From assembly GCF_004343585.1 (NCBI RefSeq), contig NZ_SLYW01000001.1:1116001-1180000 (forward strand): DNA of 64,000 nucleotides. Reading direction: 5' to 3'. Shown piece after piece: positions 44,916-54,122 of the stretch. Source of the stretch: Neorhizobium sp. JUb45. Lineage in GTDB: Bacteria > Pseudomonadota > Alphaproteobacteria > Rhizobiales > Rhizobiaceae. A program made the translations under genes and the position numbers. Position 1 is the first letter of the stretch. Each line of letters opens with the position of its first letter. The notes beneath the pieces are model-generated. The model worked only from the letters and a program-made list of their open reading frames with translations, did no database searches and was not told where the DNA came from.

Positions 44916-45413
44916 ATGTTCCGCTCCGCCTGCCGCCTTTTTGTCATCGCCTGCGCTGCACTTCCGCTGATGTCTTTCAGCATGAAGACGGCGGAGAATG
45001 CGCATGGCAATGGTCCGCTCTACGATGTGCGGGGCGCATTCGTTGCCGCCAGACCCGAGATTTCCGCAGCCCTGATTGCCGGCACGGATCGTCGCGTCGA
45101 TGCCGCTATTCGCGCCACCGTGCGCCGCATGTCCTTGCCGCGCGCCATTCTGACCGTACGCATTACCCGCGCCGGCGGTCTTCCAATCCTGTTCGGCCGT
45201 CGCCATGAAGCGAAGGTGACGGTGGATGCGACTTCGGTGACGACGGGTGAGCGCATCGCCAGCGCCACGTTCACGGTAGCGACGACGGTTTTCGGCAAGG
45301 ACAATAGCGGCGAAGAGGCACTGGCGGCGAAGATCGCCGATCGGGTTGCCGCCGAGTTCAAGCTCGACGGTGGCCGGCCGACAACGATCGCATCGGCTCT
45401 GGCCGGGCGCTGA
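44916..45413 (+). CDS. Exported protein, unknown function
   Basis: The 165-residue protein has a signal peptide or anchor (MFRSACRLFVIACAALPLM), then a mature domain with alternating strands: PRAILTVRITRAGGLPI, RHEAKVTVDATSVTTGE, ASATFTVATTVF. The end is a helix (ALAAKIADRVAAEFKL). It looks like a small periplasmic alpha/beta protein conserved in rhizobia, with no assigned function. There is no lipobox. It stands alone between the MITE-like repeat and the DoxX gene. Confidence 0.75.
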   Translation: MFRSACRLFVIACAALPLMSFSMKTAENAHGNGPLYDVRGAFVAARPEISAALIAGTDRRVDAAIRATVRRMSLPRAILTVRITRAGGLPILFGRRHEAKVTVDATSVTTGERIASATFTVATTVFGKDNSGEEALAAKIADRVAAEFKLDGGRPTTIASALAGR

Positions 45414-45536
45414 TTTCACGAACGCGCGACGGTGTCGCCAGGGCGATTGATTTCCTGACAGTTTCGGTTGAGTTTGATCTTTGCCAACTCGGCATGACGC
45501 CTGAGAGGCGCGATTCTGTTTAGGGAGTGGGATCAG

Positions 45537-45920
45537 ATGCAGTTTTTCGACAGTTTGGGCCGTTACCGTCCGCAGGCTTTGGCCGTTCTGCGCATCATCG
45601 CGGCGCTGCTTTTCATCGAACATGGTACGATGAAATTATTCGGTTTTCCGGCCGCCATGGGCGAGGGTGCCTTGCCGCCGCTGATGCTGGTTGCGGCGCT
45701 TCTGGAAGTGGTGGGCGGTGCTCTGCTGGTGATCGGCCTGTTCACCCGGCCGGTGGCCTTCATTCTCGCCGGCCAGATGGCGGTGGCCTACTTCATGGCG
45801 CATGCGTCGAAAGGGTTCTGGCCGGCGCTGAACGGTGGTGAACCGGCGATCCTGTTCTGCTTCATCTTCCTTTATCTGGTCTGCGCTGGCCCCGGCGCCT
45901 GGGCTGTGGACAAGCGCTGA
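45537..45920 (+). CDS. DoxX family membrane protein
   Basis: The 127-residue protein has four membrane spans and DoxX features: LRIIAALLFIEHGTMKLFGFP, LLEVVGGALLVIGLFTRPVAF (21 residues, noted as residues 60-80), FMAHASKGFWPALNGGEPAILFCFIFLY in parts (ASKGFWPALNGGEPA). DoxX proteins take part in respiratory or thiosulfate/quinone-linked redox chemistry in some organisms; here the role is open. AGGGAGTGG precedes the ATG. It ends at a strong terminator. Confidence 0.9.
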   Translation: MQFFDSLGRYRPQALAVLRIIAALLFIEHGTMKLFGFPAAMGEGALPPLMLVAALLEVVGGALLVIGLFTRPVAFILAGQMAVAYFMAHASKGFWPALNGGEPAILFCFIFLYLVCAGPGAWAVDKR

Positions 45921-45923
45921 ACT

Positions 45924-45959
45924 AAAACGCCCGCGCCAGTTTTCCAGCGCGGGCGGTTT
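45924..45959 (+). terminator. Terminator between doxX and fghA
   Basis: CGCCCGCGC pairs with GCGCGGGCG around an ~8-base loop, with AAAA before and GTTTC after. It can serve the + strand doxX gene and, in reverse, the end of fghA. Confidence 0.85.
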
Positions 45960-45982
45960 CATTTCGATGGGTGTGACTGCGA

Positions 45983-46816
45983 TCAGCCGAGACGTTCGGC
46001 GTGCCAGCGCAGGTGATCGTCAATGAAGGTCGAGATGAAATAGTAGGAATGGTCGTAGCGCTCGTGCATGCGCAGGGTCAGGCCGATATCGGTGCCCTTG
46101 ATCGCCTCTTCGAACAGTTTTGGACGCAGGCCGGTTTCGAGGAAACTGTCGGCGGTACCCTGGTCGATCAGGAATTCCGGGAAACGGGCGCCATCCTTCA
46201 CCAGCGCGCAGGCGTCGTATTGGCGCCATGCCGCCTGATCTGCTCCAAGATATTTTTCGAGCGCAGGTGCTGACCAGTCTGCCGTCGAGGGTTCGACGAT
46301 CGGCGCGAAGGCTGAGCAGCTCTTGAAACGGTCCGGGTTCTTCAGCGCGATCGTCATGGCGCCGTGGCCGCCCATCGAGTGGCCAAAAATGCCCTGGCGG
46401 GTCATGTCCATGCGAAAATGCTGGCTGGCGAAATTGGGCAGCTCCTCGGTGATGTAGGTGTACATCTGGTAGTGCTCGGCCCAAGGCTTTTCGGTGGCGT
46501 CGAGATAGAAACCTGCGCCCTTGCCCATCTGCCAGTTGGTGACTTCGTCCGCCACATCGCTGCCGCGCGGGCTGGTGTCCGGGCAGACGATGATCAGGCC
46601 GAGTTCGGCTGCGAGCCGCCGGTATTCACCCTTTTCCATGACATTGGCATGGGTGCAGGTGAGACCCGACAGATACCAGAGAACCGGACGCGGTTCGCTG
46701 ATCGCCTGTGGCGGCACGAAGACCGCAAAGGTCATTTCGCACTTCAGCGCTTCCGAATCATGGGCGAAGACGCCCTGCATGCCGCCAAAGGCGGTGTTCT
46801 GGGAGAGGACCTTCAT
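45983..46816 (-). CDS. fghA: S-formylglutathione hydrolase
   Basis: The 277-residue esterase splits S-formylglutathione into formate and glutathione, the second step of glutathione-dependent formaldehyde removal. The nucleophile Ser is in GHSMGGHGA; CPDTSPRG, WYLSGLTCTHANVMEKG in parts (LSGLTCTHANV), and DHSYYFISTFI with the catalytic His are family signatures. The partner dehydrogenase adhC lies about 2.3 kb away on the same strand. ATG 46816 follows AGGAAC. Confidence 0.96.
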   Translation of the reverse strand: MKVLSQNTAFGGMQGVFAHDSEALKCEMTFAVFVPPQAISEPRPVLWYLSGLTCTHANVMEKGEYRRLAAELGLIIVCPDTSPRGSDVADEVTNWQMGKGAGFYLDATEKPWAEHYQMYTYITEELPNFASQHFRMDMTRQGIFGHSMGGHGAMTIALKNPDRFKSCSAFAPIVEPSTADWSAPALEKYLGADQAAWRQYDACALVKDGARFPEFLIDQGTADSFLETGLRPKLFEEAIKGTDIGLTLRMHERYDHSYYFISTFIDDHLRWHAERLG

Positions 46817-46839
46817 CGGCGGGTTCCTTGTCTGTTGGT

Positions 46840-47511
46840 TCAGCTTGCCAGCGAAACGACGGCGTTGACTGCAGCGGCTACCAGCACGGTGTTGAAAAAG
46901 AAAGACAAGACCGAGTGCAACAGGTTGATTTTGCGCATGTCGGTGGCGGTGATTTCGACATCCGACGTCTGTGCGGTCATGCCGATGATGTAGGAAAAGT
47001 AGAGAAAGTCATAAGCCGAGGGGCGTTCCGTGCCGGGGAAATCCAGCCCGCCGACCGGCTTGTCGTCACCCACGTCGCCCGGCCGCCAGTATAGATGGGC
47101 GTAGTGCATTGCGAACATGGTGTGGATCGAAAACCAGCCGAGAATAACGGCGGCAAAACCGATTGCCACATCCGCGATACCGGACAGCTGTTTGTCGTTC
47201 AGCGCCTCGAACAGGGTGACGAGGGCGATCACGGCCGCCGAAAGCGTGACGGCGAGAATGATCGGCGCCGGTTCGTCAGTGTTCTGGCCGCTTGCCTCGA
47301 AACGGTCGGCATCGAGATGCGGAATGCGCAAAGCCATCAGGCCCAGATAGACGACGAAGAAGGTGATGGCCGCGAGTGCTGCCGCAAGGTGGGGAACAAG
47401 CCAGATCAGCGCGGGCAGGGCGACCGTCGCGACGATGGCGGCGGCAAAGAAAGGCCCATGGCGATGGCGTCGCCATTTCCACCACGGTGGTTTGCCCAAA
47501 ACCTTCGACAT
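46840..47511 (-). CDS. DUF1345 family membrane protein
   Basis: The 223-residue protein has about six membrane spans and the DUF1345 sequence pattern: HAHLYWRPGD-like HYAHLYWRP, GLDFPGTE.PSAYDFLYFSYIIGMTAQTSDV (key part YDFLYFSYIIGM), and the C-terminal LHSVLSFFFNTVLVA. The family is uncharacterised but widespread in proteobacteria. It lies 23 bp upstream of fghA on the same strand and may be co-transcribed with it. Confidence 0.88.
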   Translation of the reverse strand: MSKVLGKPPWWKWRRHRHGPFFAAAIVATVALPALIWLVPHLAAALAAITFFVVYLGLMALRIPHLDADRFEASGQNTDEPAPIILAVTLSAAVIALVTLFEALNDKQLSGIADVAIGFAAVILGWFSIHTMFAMHYAHLYWRPGDVGDDKPVGGLDFPGTERPSAYDFLYFSYIIGMTAQTSDVEITATDMRKINLLHSVLSFFFNTVLVAAAVNAVVSLAS

Positions 47512-47534
47512 CCTGCCCCTCCCGACGTTCTGTC

Positions 47535-48011
47535 TCAGGCCGCTGATTTGGCGCGACGGCAGAACCTGTCCAGTGTTTCCAGAAATTTTGAGCGGTCGCG
47601 TGGCGAGAAAGCTGCGTTGTAACCCTTGCTCTCGCCGGTTTCACGCAGGTGCTGGCCGAGATCACGCATGGCGCTGGCCATGCCGATATTCGCCTCGTCG
47701 AACACGCGACCGGTGGGGCCCGTGACGAGCGAGCCATTGGCAACGCAGCGCACCGCAAGCGGCACGTCGGCGGTGATGACGATGTCGTTTACGCCGGCAT
47801 GTTCGGCGATCCAGTCGTCGGCGGCATCAAAACTGGCGGAGACGATAACGTTCTTCACCATCGGATCGCGCGAGGGGCGCAGGCCCGAATTGGCGACGAA
47901 GGTGACTTCGAGATTGTAGCGCTCGGCCACTTTCAGTATTTCCGGCTTGACCGGGCAGGCATCGGCATCGACGTAGATTTGCGGCATGGGCTCAGTCTTT
48001 GAATTGGTCAT
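47535..48011 (-). CDS. UPF0178 / YaiI family protein
   Basis: The protein belongs to UPF0178 (DUF188), PIN-like fold: IYVDADACPVKPEI at the start, VKNVIVSASFDAADDWIA, DIVITADVPLA and GPTGRVFDEANIG. The acidic residues at the start suggest metal binding as in PIN nucleases; activity is unproved. Start is uncertain: ATG 48029, 48011 or 47987 are in frame, none with a strong ribosome site. The family usually opens at MPQIYVD, which would be 47987. Confidence 0.88.
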   Translation of the reverse strand: MTNSKTEPMPQIYVDADACPVKPEILKVAERYNLEVTFVANSGLRPSRDPMVKNVIVSASFDAADDWIAEHAGVNDIVITADVPLAVRCVANGSLVTGPTGRVFDEANIGMASAMRDLGQHLRETGESKGYNAAFSPRDRSKFLETLDRFCRRAKSAA

Positions 48012-48132
48012 GCTGTTTTCTAGCGGCATGTCGAAAATCTATCAATCTTCAGGGTTGAATGTACGTGTAATCATGCTTTGTTTCCTCTCAGGGCTGTGCC
48101 TATACTGTACCTAACAACCTCGGGGCCAAAGC

Positions 48133-48558
48133 ATGTCCGAAGAAGCCGAGTTTCCGAAGCACTTGATTGGGTACATGTCGGCCATCATCGACGGCATGAA
48201 GACACTGAATGTGCAGGTCGGTCGCAGCATCGATACGACCGCGCGTTTTGATGCTGAATTCTTCAAGATCAACCGTCAATACAATACGCTGACGGAGATG
48301 GTGATGAAATTTCAGGCCGAAACGAGGCAAGGCCTTTCGGCCTTGGAGACCCGGCTGGATGCTGTTTTGCGTCGCCTGGATGAAGTTGAGAGCGTCGGTC
48401 ATGAAAACGCTAACATCATCAAGGAATTGCGGATTGAAGGTAACCGGCACCACAATGAAGTTTTGAATGCCATACAATCCGGCTTGCAGAACAAAACAGC
48501 GTTGGAGGAACTGGAGGAGCGTGTTGCCGAACTGGAGCGACGTATGGCTTCGCGGTGA
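48133..48558 (+). CDS. Coiled-coil protein, unknown function
   Basis: The 141-residue protein is almost entirely helical. Heptad patterns run from about residue 50 to the end (ALETRLDAVLRRLDEVES, then ALEELEERVAELERRM). There is no membrane span or signal peptide. It resembles short coiled-coil scaffolds, but I recognise no family. It stands alone, divergent from the UPF0178 gene and convergent with the ElaA-like gene, with somewhat less GC-rich codon choice than its neighbours. Confidence 0.7.
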   Translation: MSEEAEFPKHLIGYMSAIIDGMKTLNVQVGRSIDTTARFDAEFFKINRQYNTLTEMVMKFQAETRQGLSALETRLDAVLRRLDEVESVGHENANIIKELRIEGNRHHNEVLNAIQSGLQNKTALEELEERVAELERRMASR

Positions 48559-48603
48559 CTTTCGCGACCTTTGAGCTAGGTCGCGAGAATCTTTTCAGCG
48601 TGG

Positions 48604-49071
48604 TTACGCGGGCGTAGGCTGCCGCACCATATTCACATGCGGAATGCCGTCCTCCACATACTCTTCCGACGTCCGCTCGAAACCGAACGAGCCGTAGAAT
48701 TTCTGCAGATGCGTTTGCGCCGATATCTCGATAGCCTCGCCCGGATAGATCTTTTCACATTCGATGATGGCCTCGCGCATCAGGGCGTCGCCAAGACGTT
48801 TTCCGCGGTGGTTCGGCGAGACCGCGACGCGGCCGATGCGGGGCAGGACATCCGGCGACGGGCGCCAGACACGGGCGCAAGCCAGCAGATCTTTACCTTC
48901 GAACAGCCGCAGGTGAAGGCAGTCCGGATCATTGCCGTCGAGTTCGGGATAGGCGCATTCCTGCTCGACGACAAAAACGTCCACGCGCATTTTCAACATC
49001 GCGTAGAGATCGACGGCGGAGAACTCTTCAAGTCTCCGCACGTCGGTCGTGTAGGTGGGCAGGGTGGTCAA
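48604..49071 (-). CDS. GNAT acetyltransferase, ElaA family
   Basis: The 155-residue protein matches the ElaA subgroup of GNAT acetyltransferases: [26 protein letters not shown] (core [12 protein letters not shown]), [21 protein letters not shown] with the acetyl-CoA P-loop, and FYGSFGF at the end. Substrate is unknown. Its start overlaps the adhC stop by four bases, so it is translationally coupled to the formaldehyde dehydrogenase gene. Confidence 0.92.
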   Translation of the reverse strand: MTTLPTYTTDVRRLEEFSAVDLYAMLKMRVDVFVVEQECAYPELDGNDPDCLHLRLFEGKDLLACARVWRPSPDVLPRIGRVAVSPNHRGKRLGDALMREAIIECEKIYPGEAIEISAQTHLQKFYGSFGFERTSEEYVEDGIPHVNMVRQPTPA

Positions 49072-50195
49072 TAGACCACCACGCCGCGGATGCTTTCGCC
49101 CGAATGCATCAGCTCAAAACCCTTGTTGATGTCTTCGAGCGGCATGGTGTGGGTGATCATCGGATCGATCTGGATCTTGCCTTCCATGTACCAATCGACG
49201 ATTTTTGGCACATCGGTGCGGCCACGCGCGCCGCCGAATGCCGTGCCCATCCAGTTGCGGCCCGTCACCAGCTGGAACGGACGTGTGGAGATTTCCTGAC
49301 CCGCGCCGGCAACGCCGATGATGACAGACTTGCCCCAGCCGCGATGCGAGCTTTCCAACGCCTGACGCATGACCTTGGTATTTCCGGTGCAGTCGAACGT
49401 GTAGTCCGCGCCGCCGATCAGGTCACCGTTGCGTTTCGTCATGTTGACGAGATAAGGCACGATATCGTCGCCGACTTCCTTCGGATTGACGAAATGCGTC
49501 ATGCCGAATTTTTCGCCCCATGCCTTGCGGTCATTGTTGATATCGACGCCGATGATCATGTCGGCACCGGCAAGGCGCAGGCCCTGCAGCACGTTGAGGC
49601 CGATACCGCCGAGGCCGAACACGATCGCCGTCGAGCCGATCTCGACCTTGGCCGTATTGATGACCGCGCCGATGCCGGTCGTCACGCCGCAGCCTATATA
49701 GCAGACCTTGTCGAAAGGCGCGTCCGGATTGATCTTGGCGAGCGCGATCTCGGGCAGAACCGTGTAATTCGCGAAGGTCGAGCAGCCCATATAGTGGTGA
49801 ATCTTGTCCTTGCCGATCGAGAAGCGCGAGGTGCCGTCGGGCATGACGCCCTGGCCCTGAGTCGAGCGGATCGAGGTACACAGATTGGTCTTGCGCGATG
49901 TGCAGGAATAGCACTCGCGGCATTCCGGCGTGTAGAGCGGAATGACGTGGTCACCCTTCTTCAGCGAGGTGACGCCCGGACCGACATCAACGACGATGCC
50001 GGCACCTTCATGACCCAGGATGGCCGGGAAAAGGCCTTCCGGATCGGCGCCCGAGAGGGTGAAATCGTCGGTATGGCAGATGCCGGTGGCCTTGACCTCG
50101 ATCAGCACTTCGCCGGCCTTCGGGCCTTCGAGCTGCACGGTCATCACTTCCAGCGGTTTGCCTGCCTGTACGGCGACGGCTGCGCGGACATCCAT
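49068..50195 (-). CDS. adhC: S-(hydroxymethyl)glutathione dehydrogenase (class III ADH)
   Basis: The 375-residue zinc MDR enzyme oxidises S-hydroxymethylglutathione to S-formylglutathione with NAD, the first enzymatic step of formaldehyde removal, and can reduce S-nitrosoglutathione. [12 protein letters not shown] with the catalytic-zinc Cys, GHEGAGIV with its His, the four-Cys structural zinc loop [16 protein letters not shown], and [10 protein letters not shown] for NAD are all intact. It has normal class III length. fghA downstream in the window completes the pathway. Confidence 0.97.
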   Translation of the reverse strand: MDVRAAVAVQAGKPLEVMTVQLEGPKAGEVLIEVKATGICHTDDFTLSGADPEGLFPAILGHEGAGIVVDVGPGVTSLKKGDHVIPLYTPECRECYSCTSRKTNLCTSIRSTQGQGVMPDGTSRFSIGKDKIHHYMGCSTFANYTVLPEIALAKINPDAPFDKVCYIGCGVTTGIGAVINTAKVEIGSTAIVFGLGGIGLNVLQGLRLAGADMIIGVDINNDRKAWGEKFGMTHFVNPKEVGDDIVPYLVNMTKRNGDLIGGADYTFDCTGNTKVMRQALESSHRGWGKSVIIGVAGAGQEISTRPFQLVTGRNWMGTAFGGARGRTDVPKIVDWYMEGKIQIDPMITHTMPLEDINKGFELMHSGESIRGVVVY

Positions 50196-50302
50196 CCTGT
50201 CTCTCCTAAGCTATCTGTCAGAATCTGTTTGCACTTTCGCATGGGAATGCGCTCCAGCTCAAGCCGGATAGAGGCATGACAGGTCGCAATTCGGTGATTG
50301 CG

Positions 50303-50917
50303 TCACAGATCGATGAGCGGCACCTGTGGCGCTGCGGTGCTTGGAACGATGCCGCTGCGGCGCGGATCGTCGAGAACTTCGACCATGATCTTGTAAGGCG
50401 TGAAGCCCATGCGCTTGTAGAAGGGCAAAGCCGCCGGCGAATCAAGATGGCAGGTATGGACCCAGAACCGGTCGATCGGCCGCGCCCATGCCTTTTCGAT
50501 GGCGTGGCTCATCAGAAAGCGGCCGGCGCCCTTGCCGACCGAATCTTCGACCAGACCGAAATAGGCAAGCTCGCATTCGTGGTCGCTGCGGAAATCAAGT
50601 TCCAGCAGGCCGATGCGACGACCGGCATCCTTCAGGATATAAACCGCGACGCGCGGGTCGTTGAGGATGGATGAGAGCTTTTCGTCGCTCATCACCAGAC
50701 GCCCCGACCACAACCATTGTGCGCCGATATTGCGGAAAAGCTCGCGATATTCGCCAAGGTCGGGCTGGTGCCAGTGCCGCAGCGTCAATGCATTATCAGC
50801 CTCCACCAGTGGCAGCTGGGGACGCTCTCGCATCTCCAGGCAAGTCACGACAGTGGCAATGGTGCCGGCTGGCATATCGGAATAGCCGAGCGGAAGGAGA
50901 GGGTTATCTGTTTTCAT
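50303..50917 (-). CDS. GNAT family acetyltransferase
   Basis: The 204-residue protein has a GNAT core in its second half: RRIGLLELDF, CELAYFGLVEDSVGKGAGRFLMSHAI with the acetyl-CoA loop (VGKGAGRFL), and SPAALPFYKRMGFTPYK at the end. The N-terminal 60 residues form an extra alpha/beta part. No substrate can be named. It sits between adhC and the M50 protease gene on the same strand, with gaps of 107 and 44 bp. Confidence 0.88.
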   Translation of the reverse strand: MKTDNPLLPLGYSDMPAGTIATVVTCLEMRERPQLPLVEADNALTLRHWHQPDLGEYRELFRNIGAQWLWSGRLVMSDEKLSSILNDPRVAVYILKDAGRRIGLLELDFRSDHECELAYFGLVEDSVGKGAGRFLMSHAIEKAWARPIDRFWVHTCHLDSPAALPFYKRMGFTPYKIMVEVLDDPRRSGIVPSTAAPQVPLIDL

Positions 50918-50961
50918 GTGATCCAGTTGGGGGCGGAGAGTTGCGGTATGTCAATGCCTGA

Positions 50962-52248
50962 TCATTGATGGAAGAGAATCTGGCAGGCGGTAATGACAGC
51001 GTATGAATGAATGGCGACAGCGGCATAAAGACCAAAGCCGGCCATTAGTCGTTCCGGAGGTTGCATGGGGTCCAGTTCATCGCGCATGACGTTGGTGCGA
51101 AAGCCGATCATGCTGATGAGCGTGACGATGGCGAGGCCTGCGACGAGCGCTACCGGCGGAACGCCGATCTCATAACCCACCATCAGAACGATCAATGTCA
51201 GGCCGAAACTGGCCAGAACCTGCATACCGAGTCCGGGAAAAACCTGCCGCACGATCTGGCCGCCATCGAAGCGCGACATCGGCAGCAGGTTGAGCAGGTT
51301 GAATCCTCCGAGAATCAGCAGAAATGCGGCCGACGGCATATGCAGTCTGGCAGGGAGTATGCCGCTTCCAAAGTCCGACAGATTGTGGACGAGCACCAGG
51401 ATGGGCACGACAAAAGCCGAAATGCCGGCGCCCATCAACGCACAGGTGGCAATTTCAAAACGGCTGCGATAGGGCCGGCCGCCGATGGCTATGCCGCCCA
51501 GCATGGGTACGAAGATCAGCATCACCCGCTCATGTCCAAATGCCCTGTAGCCGATGATATGGCCCAGTTCATGCAGGATGATGACGAGGGTAAGAAGAAT
51601 CGATATCGCCAGACCTGTCTGGTTCAGGCCGAAGAAGGGCCAGAGCATGAGGGTGGAGATGCCGGCGAGCATGATCTGCACCAGCGGGTGGCTAAAACCG
51701 AGACCATCACGCCGGCGTCCTGTCTCGAGCCAGCCTTCCAAGGCAGCCAGTTCCCGGCGCATGGCGAAAAACCGAAAAAGATAGAAGGCGAGACCGCGAT
51801 AATGATCGCTCTGGCTGAACGTGACGATGGTGCCGTCATCGGTCGGTTCCAAGCGACGTTCGTCGCGGTACCGGCTCCAGAAGGCGTTGGTGAGGGTGCT
51901 GTCGGAAATGATGCGAGCCGTGCTGGTGTAGCTGGCGCGATCATCGATGTTTTCCATAATGTCGTAGAGCCGGCGAACCGGGCGGCCCTGACGATCCGGG
52001 TAACGCATGCTCATCTCCACCAAGCCCCCCTCAAGGCCGGCTGACGAGCCGTATCTGACGGCGGTGATGTCCGGGCTCCAGTCGGTGAGATTGCCTTGCG
52101 GCCTGATGGCGTCGCGAAGCCTGGAGGGATCGTGGGGCAATATGCGGCGCATGGTAATGGTACGCTGGCCGAGCGGAGCAGCCATCATCAGCCACAGGAT
52201 ACCGAGATTGATCGATACAAGCAGGATGATGGAGACTGTCGTCGTCAA
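50962..52248 (-). CDS. M50 (site-2 protease-like) membrane metalloprotease with N-terminal soluble domain
   Basis: The 428-residue protein begins with one membrane span (residues 5-22). A soluble domain of about 130 residues follows, with a strand-rich SRPBCC-like look (VEMSMRYPD, DDGTIVTFSQSD). The membrane protease core comes next: HELGH at 226-230, with the second metal ligand region NLLPMSRFDGG at 320-330 (Asp328). Six or so spans make up the core. It lacks a PDZ domain, unlike RseP. Start is TTG 52248 with GGAG upstream. The substrate is unknown. Confidence 0.85.
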   Translation of the reverse strand: MTTTVSIILLVSINLGILWLMMAAPLGQRTITMRRILPHDPSRLRDAIRPQGNLTDWSPDITAVRYGSSAGLEGGLVEMSMRYPDRQGRPVRRLYDIMENIDDRASYTSTARIISDSTLTNAFWSRYRDERRLEPTDDGTIVTFSQSDHYRGLAFYLFRFFAMRRELAALEGWLETGRRRDGLGFSHPLVQIMLAGISTLMLWPFFGLNQTGLAISILLTLVIILHELGHIIGYRAFGHERVMLIFVPMLGGIAIGGRPYRSRFEIATCALMGAGISAFVVPILVLVHNLSDFGSGILPARLHMPSAAFLLILGGFNLLNLLPMSRFDGGQIVRQVFPGLGMQVLASFGLTLIVLMVGYEIGVPPVALVAGLAIVTLISMIGFRTNVMRDELDPMQPPERLMAGFGLYAAVAIHSYAVITACQILFHQ

Positions 52249-52371
52249 GGCAGGCTACTCCAGCCGCTCGATGCGGGTTCAATTTTGGTCTGGCACACTA
52301 TGGCACAGGGTTATTCCGCTCCGGTTGAAGCGAAAGATTGCATTTGATGGAATGCAAAAATAAGCGTGGCG

Positions 52372-52749
52372 TCATGCTGCCCGGTGCGATTTCTCCAAAA
52401 ATGCCTCATCCGAGGCTTGCAGCCACGCTGTCCGACCGGTTGCTCGCGTGACGTCAGGGCGCAATTGCAGCGAACCGATCAGCGTATTCCAGCCGGAATG
52501 ATGATGCCGAGGCTCGGCCATCGCATCAATCGCCTGCAGCAGGTCGCGTTCGATTGCTGACAGCATTAGCCGGCCACCTTCGCATGCGCTGCGCAGCACA
52601 CGCCACAGGTAGTGCAGGTCGGCGAGATCGATGCCCGGACTGCGGCTGGGGCGGCTCAGCGCATAGGCTGCGCGGCTGTTGGGAATGAGGCCAAGGCGCA
52701 TCTGCTCCAGTGCAAAGGCATAGAGCCGATCCGGTGCGGATGCCGCCAT
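52372..52749 (-). pseudogene. C-terminal part of a gene split by an in-frame amber codon
   Basis: This 125-residue frame from ATG 52749 is in the same frame as the small gene ending at 52825. Only a TAG codon (52825-52827) separates them. The codons between the TAG and this ATG read on as plausible protein (LTSTLSVEGVVHAPLELEI). Read through, 52372-53088 would make one protein of about 238 residues. The ATG here has no good ribosome site. A single G-to-A change of TGG (Trp) would explain the stop. The family is not recognised. Confidence 0.55.
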
Positions 52750-52824
52750 ATCCAGCGCGTGCAGAATGATCTCCAGCTCGAGCGGGGCGTGGACGACCCC
52801 CTCGACGGAAAGGGTTGATGTCAG

Positions 52825-53088
52825 CTAGTCGGCATTGCCCTTATCCAGCCAGCCGCGCGGATGGCGATGGTGGACGGCATAGGCCGCGATGTTCTCGATG
52901 ACGTAACAATCCCATTGCGGGCAGGAAGAGGCGCAGGCGCGGTGGATTGCCAGAAGAAGGCAAGCGTCGTCCTCGGTTCTGATACCGTCGGAAAACGCGT
53001 GCTTGCGCAGCATCAAAAGGTCGTCGACGTCGAGTCGACGCTTCCCGGCGATAACACATGCCGGGAAAGAAAAGCGACCATCGCTCAT
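52825..53088 (-). CDS. N-terminal part of a split hypothetical gene
   Basis: The 87-residue frame starts at ATG 53088 with GGAGA five bases upstream, a proper translation start. It encodes a soluble protein with several Cys and Trp residues (SFPACVIAG, CASSCPQWDCYVIENIA) and ends WLDKGNAD at a TAG. The same frame continues past the TAG for a further 151 codons. It is either the truncated remnant of a longer gene or a short gene that kept its ribosome site. No family is recognised. Confidence 0.55.
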   Translation of the reverse strand: MSDGRFSFPACVIAGKRRLDVDDLLMLRKHAFSDGIRTEDDACLLLAIHRACASSCPQWDCYVIENIAAYAVHHRHPRGWLDKGNAD

Positions 53089-53186
53089 CTTTGTCTCCGT
53101 TTCATCATGAAACTGAAATGGAGCTTAAACGACAGACGTTGAGGCCTCGCCAACGAGCGCGGTTAACGAATGACAATCGTTATGTT

Positions 53187-54107
53187 TCAGGCATTTGCCG
53201 ACTGTGCCACTCTGACGCGTTCGCGCCAGATGATGAACAGGCCGGAAGCAACGATGATGGCTATGCCGAGCCATTTCGATGCAGTCGGGAAATCCCCAAA
53301 AAGCGCATATCCGAGCACGGTTGCCGAGATGATCTCGAAATATTGAAAGGGCGCGAGAAGCGAAAGCGAGGCGATCCGGAATGCCTGAACGACGACCAGA
53401 TGAATATAGCCGGAAATGCCGCCGAGGAGCACCAGAAGGACAAGACCGAGCGTGGAGCCGGGCAGGCTGATCTCGAAATTCGGCATGGCGAGACCGCTGC
53501 CAATCCCAAGCGTTGCTGAGCAAAACAGCGTGCCGCCGAGCCCCGCCATGGTCTGCATGACGAGCGGGCTGTCGCCATCGCCAAGTGCGCGGTTCATGAA
53601 GAGGTAGAGCGTGTAGAGAAAGGCGCAGACGACCGGCAAAAGCGCCGTCCAGCCAAAGATCGCATAGCTCGGCTGGATGACGATCATGGCGCCGGCGAAA
53701 CCGACTGCGATCGCGGTCCAGCGTCGCCAGCCGACACGCTCGCCGAGAAAGATCGCCGACATCAGCGTCAGCATGAAGGGTTCGACGAAATAGATGGCAA
53801 ACACGTCGGCAAGCGGCATGTATTTGACGGCCGTGAAGAACATCAGGCTGGCCGCGCCATGAATGGCGCCGCGCAAAAGGTTCATCCACGGACGTTTGGC
53901 GACAATCACGCCACGGGTGGCGATCAGCAGCAGGGGCAGTAATGCCACGAACTGGAAGAAAAAGCGGTAGAAGGTGACCTGGCCCGGCGACATGGTTTCG
54001 AAAGTCGCCATGTATTTGGCGATCGCATCCATGATCGGCAGCACGAGCATGCAGCCTGCCATCAGGGCCATGCCCTTGAGCGGATTTTCAGCGGTGAGGG
54101 CAGTCAT
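53187..54107 (-). CDS. EamA/DMT family transporter
   Basis: The 306-residue protein has ten predicted membrane spans in two EamA repeats (about residues 12-145 and 155-295), as in RhaT/YdcZ-type drug/metabolite exporters. YFVEPFMLTLMSAIFLGERVGWRRW (key part EPFMLTLMSAIFLGERVG) and QYFEIISATVLGYALFGDFPTA in the second repeat are the conserved ends of the fold. ATG 54107 gives the family N terminus, although its ribosome site is poor. A nested hairpin lies 15-65 bp upstream. Substrate is unknown. Confidence 0.9.
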   Translation of the reverse strand: MTALTAENPLKGMALMAGCMLVLPIMDAIAKYMATFETMSPGQVTFYRFFFQFVALLPLLLIATRGVIVAKRPWMNLLRGAIHGAASLMFFTAVKYMPLADVFAIYFVEPFMLTLMSAIFLGERVGWRRWTAIAVGFAGAMIVIQPSYAIFGWTALLPVVCAFLYTLYLFMNRALGDGDSPLVMQTMAGLGGTLFCSATLGIGSGLAMPNFEISLPGSTLGLVLLVLLGGISGYIHLVVVQAFRIASLSLLAPFQYFEIISATVLGYALFGDFPTASKWLGIAIIVASGLFIIWRERVRVAQSANA

Positions 54108-54122
54108 CGGAGGGCTTTCGCT

